Assembly: GCA_020629415.1 (NCBI GenBank)
Contig: JAHDDL010000036.1
Location: 1-36,827, forward strand
Length of the DNA stretch: 36,827 nucleotides
From: Maribacter sp.
GTDB lineage: Bacteria; Bacteroidota; Bacteroidia; Flavobacteriales; Flavobacteriaceae
Direction of reading: 5' to 3'
Below the pieces are notes generated by a model. It saw nothing but the letters and a program-made list of their open reading frames with translations, was not told where the DNA came from and did no database searches. Position 1 is the first letter of the stretch, and each line of letters begins with the position of its first letter. Positions 9,914-16,697 of the stretch are shown piece after piece. The translations under genes and the position numbers were made by a program.

Positions 9914-10606
9914 ATGAAAATCAAACTATTTATCCCGTTATTGTTTCTGGCAGCAACAATCTCACTATACTCTCAAGATAATTGTAGTAAATTCTACCCC
10001 ATGAACGAAGGTGTTTCTATGGAATACACTAATTACAATAAAAAAGGAAAAGTAGAGGGCGTAAGTTCATATAAGGTCGTAAAGGCGGTAAACAACGAAA
10101 ACGCCACCAACGCCACCTTGGCTATAGACCTAAAAGATAATAAAGGGAAGAACGCTTATAGTACAACGTATAATTTAACGTGTACAGGAAATATGGTAAC
10201 CCTAGATTACGAATCTCTTCTACCTACTGAAATGATGGAACAGTATGGCGATATGGATATTGAAATATCGGGCAACGATATAGAAATACCAAATGATCTT
10301 AGCGTTGGCCAAAAACTTAACGATGCCAATGTGGCCATGAAAATTAGCATGAGCGGTATAAATATGAATATGACCGTTGACATGACCAATAGAAATGTAG
10401 AGAAAAAAGAAAGTATCAGTACTCCCGCCGGCACTTATGACTGCTACGTACTATACAGTGAAAACCGTTCAAAAATGATGATGGCAAACCAAGTATACCC
10501 TTCTAGAGTGTGGCTTGCAGAAGGTGTGGGTATGGTTAAACAAGAAACTTATAAGAAAAATGGAGACCTTATGAGCAGTACCTTACTTACTTCACACAGC
10601 AAATAG
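9914..10606 (+). CDS. Secreted TapB/DUF3108-like protein
   Basis: Predicted exported protein of 230 residues with a type I signal peptide (residues 1-20, ending LYSQ before DNC). The mature part begins with CSKFYPMNEGVSMEYTNYN, continues with beta-strand-rich sequence, and contains a central Met-rich stretch (MKISMSGINMNMTVDMTN). It ends with the segments STPAGTYDCYVLYSE and VWLAEGVGMVKQET. These segments resemble the DUF3108/TapB fold, a periplasmic beta-barrel-like domain of uncertain function. It stands alone between an unrelated lipoprotein gene and the convergent lipB, with a shared bidirectional terminator. Confidence 0.65.
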   Translation: MKIKLFIPLLFLAATISLYSQDNCSKFYPMNEGVSMEYTNYNKKGKVEGVSSYKVVKAVNNENATNATLAIDLKDNKGKNAYSTTYNLTCTGNMVTLDYESLLPTEMMEQYGDMDIEISGNDIEIPNDLSVGQKLNDANVAMKISMSGINMNMTVDMTNRNVEKKESISTPAGTYDCYVLYSENRSKMMMANQVYPSRVWLAEGVGMVKQETYKKNGDLMSSTLLTSHSK

Positions 10607-10622
10607 ACTTATGTCAAAATAT

Positions 10623-10652
10623 AAAAAACCGAGGCTTACACCTCGGTTTTTT
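10623..10652. terminator. Bidirectional terminator between the TapB-like gene and lipB
   Basis: AAAAAACCGAGG / CCTCGGTTTTTT with a 6-base loop and T runs in both directions. It serves the convergent genes. The lipB stop codon (10636-10638) is inside the loop. Confidence 0.9.
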
Positions 10653-11349
10653 CATTTACCTCAGCCTCAAAAAGTATTTGAAAATGCTTTAATAATTTTT
10701 GCTTCACTTCTTCTATATTTACCTCTTTTTTGCCTAACTCCACATTTAAAGAAGTAACAGCTTTACCTTTTATTCCGCATGGGATCATTAAATCAAAATA
10801 ACCTAAATCAGCATTGACATTCAATGCAAAACCATGCATGGTTACCCAACGCGATGCTCTTACACCCATGGCGCAAATTTTGCGTGCAAACGGTGTACCA
10901 ACATCTAACCACACACCTGTTTCACCTGGTGAACGTTCAGATTTTATATCGTACTCTGCCAAAGTCAAAATGACCATTTCCTCTAGAAAACGAAGGTATT
11001 TATGTATATCCGTAAAGAAGTTATCCAAATCTAAAATGGGGTAACCTACTATTTGCCCTGGACCATGATAGGTGATATCCCCCCCTCTATTAATCTTATA
11101 AAAAGTAGCTCCTTTATCTGCCAAAACCTTTTCATCTACCAAAAGATTGGAAATGTCTCCGCTTTTACCCAAAGTATAGACATGCGGATGCTCTACAAAA
11201 AGAAAATGATTGGGAGTTTCTAAGTTCAGCTCTTCTCTTCTATTACGTATTTTTAGATCAAGCGTCTCTTGGAATAGCTGTTCTTGATAATCCCAAGTTT
11301 CTTTATAATCCTTAAGACCTAAATCTTGTACTTGCACCTTCTTGTTCAT
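10636..11349 (-). CDS. lipB: Octanoyl-[acyl carrier protein]:protein octanoyltransferase (lipoate synthesis)
   Basis: Transfers octanoyl from acyl carrier protein to lipoyl domains of 2-oxoacid dehydrogenases and the glycine cleavage H protein, the first step of lipoate synthesis. The chosen start at 11349 gives 237 residues (MNKKVQVQDLG); an upstream in-frame ATG would add MYLCK and overlaps the likely promoter. Visible signatures are HVYTLGKSG, RGGDITYHGPGQ, the Lys in RKICAMGVR (about K157) and the catalytic Cys in IPCGIKGKAVTSL (about C191). The last codons (KTEV) are encoded by the stem of a terminator hairpin. It follows a lipoprotein gene by 26 bases and may be partly co-transcribed with it. 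No lipA gene is present here. Confidence 0.96.
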   Translation of the reverse strand: MNKKVQVQDLGLKDYKETWDYQEQLFQETLDLKIRNRREELNLETPNHFLFVEHPHVYTLGKSGDISNLLVDEKVLADKGATFYKINRGGDITYHGPGQIVGYPILDLDNFFTDIHKYLRFLEEMVILTLAEYDIKSERSPGETGVWLDVGTPFARKICAMGVRASRWVTMHGFALNVNADLGYFDLMIPCGIKGKAVTSLNVELGKKEVNIEEVKQKLLKHFQILFEAEVNEKTEV

Positions 11350-11353
11350 CTTA

Positions 11354-11361
11354 CAAAGATA
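11354..11361 (-). promoter_or_regulatory. Possible -7 element immediately before lipB
   Basis: On the minus strand this reads TATCTTTG, an exact TAnnTTTG match, ending only 4 bases before the lipB ATG. If used, the transcript would be leaderless or nearly so. No matching -33 TTG is visible at normal spacing. Confidence 0.35.
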
Positions 11362-11375
11362 CAAAAAGCAAAATC

Positions 11376-12113
11376 CTATTTCTCTAACTCTACCTTGATC
11401 ATAATAGATTCCGGATCTTTCATCATTTCCAAAAAGTTGACTTCATGGATCATCGTTTTTCCATCCATAGAAAAGGTAGCCTCTTCTATATTCGTAGATT
11501 TAACTCGTCTTGGAAAATGATATTTAAACGTATACGTAGAACCGGACAAAAACATCTCTGCACTAGCCAAACTATCTATACTTTGTTCAAACAACTCTTG
11601 ATTTAAGATAACCGCTTCTCGTTTAAAAATGTTCTTTTTAAAAGTATAATTTACGGTCGTCGTTTCTTCTACAGCACCGCTCGGCATTGTTTTTCCGCCA
11701 GCAATAGGACCAACCGAACTTGCATTTTGGAATGCGTTAAATGCATCATTTACATCAGATACTTTATTGAAATCGGTAAACATATTAAAATTCATAACCC
11801 CACCTTCAGGATCAACGATCATACGCAGACTAAAGGGTTCCAACCTCTTCAACTTAGCTTGTTCTTGCGGTGACAACTGTGCTATACTATCTTTTTTTTC
11901 ACGCAACAGGTCTTTAAAAACCAAAGTAGAATCTATAGCTTTATCCAGTTTAGTAGAATCTGTTTCAGGTATCATTTGCATCATTTCATCACCGTCAAAA
12001 AGAATGCTCATTTTACCTGACCCATCTTCATTAAAATAAATTTCTTCCGTAAAATTGCAGGCAGCAAAAAATACCGTTATTAAAACAACAGTTGTAATTT
12101 TAAAAAGTCTCAT
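11376..12113 (-). CDS. Lipoprotein of unknown function
   Basis: I do not recognise a named family. The protein has 245 residues and a strong lipoprotein signal (VFFAAC, Cys19). The mature part starts NFTEEIYFNEDGSGKMSILFDGDEM, a beta-hairpin-like opening seen in several small flavobacterial lipoproteins. A charged, probably helical region with KLDKAID and SPQEQAKLKRLEPF follows, then more beta-like sequence with TYTFKYHFPRRV near residue 203. No catalytic motif is evident. It sits 11 bases after the YqaE-like peptide gene and 26 bases before lipB, so these three genes probably form one transcription unit. Its link to lipoylation or membrane stress is not shown by the sequence. Confidence 0.7.
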   Translation of the reverse strand: MRLFKITTVVLITVFFAACNFTEEIYFNEDGSGKMSILFDGDEMMQMIPETDSTKLDKAIDSTLVFKDLLREKKDSIAQLSPQEQAKLKRLEPFSLRMIVDPEGGVMNFNMFTDFNKVSDVNDAFNAFQNASSVGPIAGGKTMPSGAVEETTTVNYTFKKNIFKREAVILNQELFEQSIDSLASAEMFLSGSTYTFKYHFPRRVKSTNIEEATFSMDGKTMIHEVNFLEMMKDPESIMIKVELEK

Positions 12114-12124
12114 GTATTTTGTTT

Positions 12125-12280
12125 CTAGTTAGGATTATTCAAAATGACCAATGCAGCTATTACACCGGGCACCCAGCCGCAAAAAGTCAAAAGTAGAACA
12201 ATTACAAAAGACCCACAACCTTTACCCAGAACTGCAAGGGGTGGAAAAAATATGGCCAGTAATACTCTAATTAAACTCAT
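12125..12280 (-). CDS. YqaE/Pmp3-family (UPF0057) small membrane proteolipid
   Basis: A 51-residue peptide whose sequence matches the Pmp3/YqaE family. It has two hydrophobic helices, LIRVLLAIFFPPLAVLGKG and SFVIVLLLTFCGWVPGVIAA, joined by a short GKGCG turn. The PPLAV and GWVPGVIAA motifs are the family's hallmarks. Members are inner-membrane peptides linked in yeast, plants and some bacteria to membrane potential and salt or osmotic stress; the exact role in bacteria is unsettled. It ends in NNPN and TAG. It precedes the lipoprotein and lipB genes on the same strand and is divergent from the LuxR-type gene. Confidence 0.9.
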   Translation of the reverse strand: MSLIRVLLAIFFPPLAVLGKGCGSFVIVLLLTFCGWVPGVIAALVILNNPN

Positions 12281-12376
12281 TTAATTATTATTTTGATTGA
12301 TTGATGTACCTTATACGTCGCAATTGTTTCCGCTTTGTTACATAATCCACTAATTTTATTGACCAGAATACTACCA

Positions 12377-13429
12377 ATGCGTAACACTGTACTTATCATT
12401 TTTACTCTATGTACCTGCTTTACAGGTTTGTCTCAATATAATTTTAAAGGACAGATTGCCGAAAAGAAAAGCGGAAAAACCATTTACTTATCTATTATTG
12501 AAGATTACCGAAAGTTTGGTAGAATATCAATGGAGCAAATCTTAAAAAAAACCGTTACAGATTCTTTAGGGAATTTCAACTTTATGGGAGATAATTTAAA
12601 TAATGACAATAGAATTTATAGAATTCATTTAGATGACTGCACGGACACCTCTACCCACGTGGAACACTTTTTTGGGCAATGCGAGCATAGTAGAAGTATT
12701 CTATTCATTGCCAATAATAATGATTCCATTACTTTTCCTACCTCTTTTGCTAACCAAGCGCTTTGCGAAATAACCTCAACTAACAGTAAGTCTACCGCAT
12801 TCTTAGATATTGATGTTCTGAAAGAGCAAATGGCTTTTGACTTCAATGAATTTAGAAGCGAAGCGAATAAAAAGCTTAATTCCAAAAAATGGTTCAAGAC
12901 TTTACAGGAATTTGGAAAAGATCTGAATGAACCCTTGGCCGAACTTTATATATTCGATTTCTTATCAGATAAGCGTAACGGAACATATACCTATTACTTA
13001 AAAGATATTGGCAGCAACAGTTACTACGATGAACTTGGCGAGAGATTAGCATCAAATTACCCAAATGCATCATTCACAGATTTATATTTAAACGATATAG
13101 TCATAGATCAACAATTAGCCAATAAAAATTCACCTAGGGCTAATTTTTGGAAATGGTTGCTACCTACGCTGCTTATACTTTCTATTTTATTGAATATATA
13201 TTTAATTCTAAGACAAAGAAAAAAATCACTCCACATACAAAATGAGTCTCTAGCTAAGCTGACCGAGCAAGAAAACAACATCGTTAATCAAATTTTAAAA
13301 AACAAAACCAACAAAGAAATTGCCGCCGCTATGTTCATTAGTGTTAGTACCGTAAAAACCCATATCAACAATATTTACAAGAAATTAGAAGTAACATCAA
13401 GGGACGAAATAAAACAACGTTACACATAA
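12377..13429 (+). CDS. Membrane-anchored LuxR/FixJ-type transcriptional regulator
   Basis: A one-piece sensor-regulator of 350 residues. I chose the ATG at 12377 because MRNTVLIIFTLCTCFTGLSQ is a good signal peptide; the in-frame ATG at 12335 would add 14 residues before it. Residues about 21-255 would lie outside the cytoplasm. They begin with a beta-rich YNFKGQIAEKKSGKTIYLS segment and contain several cysteines. A transmembrane helix follows at about 257-279 (WLLPTLLILSILLNIYLIL), then a basic stop-transfer segment (RQRKK). A GerE-type helix-turn-helix spans about 294-350 (LTEQENNIVNQIL, NKEIAAAMFISVSTVKTHINNIYKKL). There is no kinase or receiver domain. The closely following thioredoxin-like gene is a possible target. 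Confidence 0.85.
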   Translation: MRNTVLIIFTLCTCFTGLSQYNFKGQIAEKKSGKTIYLSIIEDYRKFGRISMEQILKKTVTDSLGNFNFMGDNLNNDNRIYRIHLDDCTDTSTHVEHFFGQCEHSRSILFIANNNDSITFPTSFANQALCEITSTNSKSTAFLDIDVLKEQMAFDFNEFRSEANKKLNSKKWFKTLQEFGKDLNEPLAELYIFDFLSDKRNGTYTYYLKDIGSNSYYDELGERLASNYPNASFTDLYLNDIVIDQQLANKNSPRANFWKWLLPTLLILSILLNIYLILRQRKKSLHIQNESLAKLTEQENNIVNQILKNKTNKEIAAAMFISVSTVKTHINNIYKKLEVTSRDEIKQRYT

Positions 13430-13438
13430 CCTTTTCAA

Positions 13439-13470
13439 TTTCCACCTGGGGACTAGTACCCATTTCCACC
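13439..13470. repeat. Direct repeat TTTCCACC x2 around a palindromic core
   Basis: TTTCCACC occurs at 13439-13446 and again at 13463-13470. Between the copies lies GGGgACTAGTaCCC, a near-palindrome. It sits just after the LuxR-type gene and about 70 bases before the thioredoxin-like gene, where an operator would be expected. Function is inferred only from position and symmetry. Confidence 0.4.
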
Positions 13471-13535
13471 CCGTAAAATCAATATTCAACTAAGAATTTC
13501 AAGAATTTTCAGGTCAAATATAAAAACTGAAAATC

Positions 13536-14099
13536 ATGAAATTATCATTTCTACTGACCACCCTCTTTTTAAACTTTTTTTTAACTACTTTTTCACAGCA
13601 CAAAAACCAAGAGGTGAATCTTGAAAACCAACAGCCCTTTTTATTAGGAGAAATTACAGTAGACGTGCTGTTACAGAACAGCTATAAATCCTGGTATGAC
13701 CAGAATTTTAAAAAGTATGAAGTTGATCAAAACAAAATTGATGTATTCAAAGAAAAACTGGCATCTCACCAAATTTTAGTTTTTATGGGAACATGGTGCG
13801 GTGACAGTAAGCGTGAAGTACCAAGATTTCTTAAAATTCTAAAATCTGCAAATTACCCAATAGAAAATCTAAAAATTGTTGCTCTAGATAAACGAAAAGA
13901 ATCTTACAAGAAAAGTCCGCAAGGTGAGGAATGGGGCTTAAATATCCGTAGGGTGCCTACATTTATATTCTACAAAAATGGTAGGGAAGCGAATAGAATA
14001 ATAGAAACACCAGTTATTACTTTGGAAGATGACATTTTAAAAATTGTTTTGCAGCAAGAATATATTCCCAATTATGCATCGTCTTTACATTTCGATTGA
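13536..14099 (+). CDS. Exported thioredoxin-fold protein with a single active-site cysteine
   Basis: A 187-residue secreted protein with a signal peptide (residues 1-20, ending TTFSQ). The thioredoxin fold begins about residue 70. The active-site region is FMGTWCGDSKREVPRF, with Cys88, Gly, Asp, Ser where thioredoxins have CxxC, so the second cysteine is replaced by Ser91. The cis-proline motif is present (RVPTFIFYKNGRE). The mature part appears to contain no other cysteine. It therefore cannot run a classic dithiol cycle alone; a monothiol, peroxide-related or binding role is possible. It stands 106 bases after the LuxR-type regulator gene. Confidence 0.8.
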   Translation: MKLSFLLTTLFLNFFLTTFSQHKNQEVNLENQQPFLLGEITVDVLLQNSYKSWYDQNFKKYEVDQNKIDVFKEKLASHQILVFMGTWCGDSKREVPRFLKILKSANYPIENLKIVALDKRKESYKKSPQGEEWGLNIRRVPTFIFYKNGREANRIIETPVITLEDDILKIVLQQEYIPNYASSLHFD

Positions 14100-14185
14100 T
14101 ATTTTTAATCAATGACACTTATACTAAATTGCGTATTTTATGGTAACTTTTAAAAACCTTCTTTCTATTCATATGTTAAGTAACC

Positions 14186-14911
14186 ATGAAAATATTTTAC
14201 ATGCTACAAAAATTGTCTTTAGTCTTTTTTCTATTCACTACGCTGCAGTCATGCAGCCAAACCGAAGATATTAGATCCGCACCTATTTCAGAAAATCTAA
14301 ACAACCAAGAAACCATAAACTATTTGGCTCTTGGCGATAGTTATACCGTTGGAGAAAGCGTTGCGTTTGAAGAAAGCTTCCCAAAACAATTGAGTTCTAC
14401 TATTGAAGAAAATAAAAACTATAAGGTCAATACTACTGTTATTGCACAAACCGGCTGGAGAACCGATCAATTATTGGCATCAATTGGTGGTAGAGCATCT
14501 GCCGAGTATAATTTAGTCACGCTACTTATTGGTGTAAACAATCAATTTCAATCTAGACCATTTTCTCAATATGAGACAGAATTTGTAAGATTAATTGATA
14601 AAGCCATTAGTCTTGCGGGTAATGATTCTAACAAAGTAGTCGTGCTTTCAATTCCAGATTACTTTTATACGCCTTATGGCCAAAGTAACGGTGATGACCA
14701 AATCTCAAGGGAACTTGACAGGTATAATGATTTTGCCAAATCTACCTCAAAATCCAAAGGAGTTACGTTTCTAAATATTACCGATATTACCAGAAAAGGT
14801 TTAAACGAACCTGAATTGGTAGCAAATGATGGTTTACACCCTTCTGCCCTTGCATATGAAAAATTTGTTGAAAGACTCTATCCTTTAGTGCGTTCTAGAT
14901 TGAAAGATTAA
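14186..14911 (+). CDS. SGNH/GDSL-family hydrolase lipoprotein
   Basis: Predicted lipid-anchored esterase or lipase-like hydrolase of 241 residues. The lipoprotein signal ends in LQSC (Cys23). A second ATG at residue 6 would also give a usable signal, so the start is uncertain by five residues. The SGNH blocks are clear: GDSYTVGES with nucleophile Ser52 (block I), TGWRT with the conserved Gly (block II), GVNNQF (block III), and NDGLHPS with Asp215 and His218 (block V). The natural substrate is unknown; acyl esters and carbohydrate esters are common in this superfamily. It is followed by lysS, which has its own promoter inside the gap. Confidence 0.88.
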   Translation: MKIFYMLQKLSLVFFLFTTLQSCSQTEDIRSAPISENLNNQETINYLALGDSYTVGESVAFEESFPKQLSSTIEENKNYKVNTTVIAQTGWRTDQLLASIGGRASAEYNLVTLLIGVNNQFQSRPFSQYETEFVRLIDKAISLAGNDSNKVVVLSIPDYFYTPYGQSNGDDQISRELDRYNDFAKSTSKSKGVTFLNITDITRKGLNEPELVANDGLHPSALAYEKFVERLYPLVRSRLKD

Positions 14912-14930
14912 GACATATCGATTATATTTG
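14900..14930 (+). promoter_or_regulatory. Promoter of lysS (TTG-N20-TATATTTG)
   Basis: TTG at 14900-14902 is followed after 20 bases by TATATTTG at 14923-14930, then C. This is an exact TAnnTTTG with a well-placed -33 TTG, the cleanest Bacteroidota promoter in the window. It lies 20 bases before the lysS ATG. The -33 part overlaps the end of the SGNH gene. Confidence 0.78.
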
Positions 14931-14950
14931 CCAGCTAAATAAACGACGGC

Positions 14951-16642
14951 ATGCAATTATCGGAGCAAGAGCTTATCAGAAGAGAAAAATTGGAAAAATT
15001 AAGAGCATTGGGTATCAATCCTTATCCAGCTGCTTTATACCCTGTAAATGCTACATCGGCAAGCATTAAATCTAATTATGAGGAAGGTAAACAGGTTATT
15101 GTTGCCGGTAGACTCATGTCTCGTAGAATTCAAGGTAAAGCTTCTTTTGCCGAGCTACAAGATAGTTCCGGTCGTATTCAAGTTTATTTCAATAGAGATG
15201 AAATCTGTACAGGTGATGATAAGTCTTTATACAATGATGTCTATAAAAAATTATTGGATATTGGTGATATTATCGGTATTGAGGGTGACCTATTTACTAC
15301 CCAAGTAGGCGAAAAAACCATTATGGTCAAGAAATTTACCATGTTGAGCAAATCGCTTAGACCTTTACCATTACCAAAAAAAGATGCAGAAGGCAAGGTC
15401 TATGATGAGTTCAATGACCCAGAATTACGCTACCGTCAACGTTATGTAGATTTGGTGGTGAACCCAAAGGTCAAAGAAACATTCATTAAAAGAACCAAGA
15501 TCACCAATAGTATTCGTGAGTTCTATAACGACAAAGGTTATTTAGAGGTTGAAACACCAATTTTGCAACCAATACCAGGTGGTGCTACGGCACGCCCTTT
15601 TTTAACGCACCATAATGCGCTGAACATTCCTTTGTACTTACGTATTGCCAATGAACTTTACCTAAAGAGATTGATCGTTGGTGGGTTCGATGGTGTTTAT
15701 GAATTTTCAAAGGATTTTAGAAACGAAGGTATGGATCGCACCCATAATCCGGAATTTACGGTAATGGAACTGTATGTAGCCTACAAAGACTACAATTGGA
15801 TGATGGATACCACTGAAAAATTATTGGAGAAAATTGCGATGGATGCCAATGGGACTACTAAGGTAACCGTAGGCAAACACGAAATTGAATTCAAAGCTCC
15901 GTACGCAAGAGTACCTATTTTAGAGGCTATAAAAATACACACAGGTATTGATGTTGCCGGTATGCCAGAAGAAGAACTACGTGAAACGGCTAAAAAATTA
16001 GGTCTAGAGGTTGACGAAACTATGGGTGTGGGCAAACTGATCGATGAGATTTTTGGTGAAAAATGTGAGCACCATTACGTGCAACCAACGTTTATTACAG
16101 ATTACCCAAAGGAAATGAGCCCGTTGACCAAAGAGCATAGAGACAACCCTGCTTTGACAGAACGTTTTGAGCTAATGGTGAATGGTAAAGAGTTGGCAAA
16201 TGCTTATTCTGAGCTTAATGACCCAATTGACCAAAGGGAGCGTTTTGAAGATCAACTGAAGTTGTCCGAAAAAGGTGATGACGAAGCTATGTTCATTGAC
16301 CAAGATTTCCTTAGGGCATTGGAATACGGTATGCCACCTACTTCTGGTATTGGTATAGGTATAGATCGTTTGGTTATGTTGATGACCAACAATGCATCTA
16401 TACAAGAAGTATTGTTCTTCCCGCAAATGAGACCAGAAAAGAAACCTCTTCAATTATCCGATAATGAAAAGGTTATTTTTGATATCCTTAAATCAGAAAA
16501 GAAAATGCAATTAGACGCGCTTAAAAACAAAGCGGATCTAAGTAACAAAGCATGGGACAAAGGCATTAAAGGGATTACAAAACAGCAACTGGCAAAAATC
16601 TATAAGGAAGACGATGTTCTTTTTGTTGAAATATTAAAATAG
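14951..16642 (+). CDS. lysS: Lysyl-tRNA synthetase, class II
   Basis: Charges tRNA-Lys in the cytoplasm. The 563-residue protein carries an N-terminal OB-fold anticodon-binding domain (about 50-150; VAGRLMSRRIQGKASFAELQD). The class II catalytic core follows. Motif 2 reads FRNEGMDRTHNPEFTVMELY, and motif 3 is GIGIGIDRLVML near residue 470. E. coli LysS has about 505 residues; here about 65 extra residues follow the core (LSDNEKVIFDILKSEKK to FVEILK). They read like a small winged-helix-type domain, which I believe is common in flavobacterial LysS. The promoter is described separately. The start is fixed by promoter spacing and the normal N-terminus (MQLSEQELIRREKL). Confidence 0.97.
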   Translation: MQLSEQELIRREKLEKLRALGINPYPAALYPVNATSASIKSNYEEGKQVIVAGRLMSRRIQGKASFAELQDSSGRIQVYFNRDEICTGDDKSLYNDVYKKLLDIGDIIGIEGDLFTTQVGEKTIMVKKFTMLSKSLRPLPLPKKDAEGKVYDEFNDPELRYRQRYVDLVVNPKVKETFIKRTKITNSIREFYNDKGYLEVETPILQPIPGGATARPFLTHHNALNIPLYLRIANELYLKRLIVGGFDGVYEFSKDFRNEGMDRTHNPEFTVMELYVAYKDYNWMMDTTEKLLEKIAMDANGTTKVTVGKHEIEFKAPYARVPILEAIKIHTGIDVAGMPEEELRETAKKLGLEVDETMGVGKLIDEIFGEKCEHHYVQPTFITDYPKEMSPLTKEHRDNPALTERFELMVNGKELANAYSELNDPIDQRERFEDQLKLSEKGDDEAMFIDQDFLRALEYGMPPTSGIGIGIDRLVMLMTNNASIQEVLFFPQMRPEKKPLQLSDNEKVIFDILKSEKKMQLDALKNKADLSNKAWDKGIKGITKQQLAKIYKEDDVLFVEILK

Positions 16643-16678
16643 CCATTTACCGTAAAAATAAAAAATAGTAGTTTAGAA

Positions 16679-16697
16679 GCTGGCAAAACCAACCAGC
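16679..16697 (+). promoter_or_regulatory. Hairpin abutting the SLC13 start codon
   Basis: GCTGG and CCAGC can pair across a 9-base A-rich loop. The right arm ends at the base before the ATG at 16698. A structure here would affect ribosome access. It is only five base pairs and may be chance. Confidence 0.25.
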
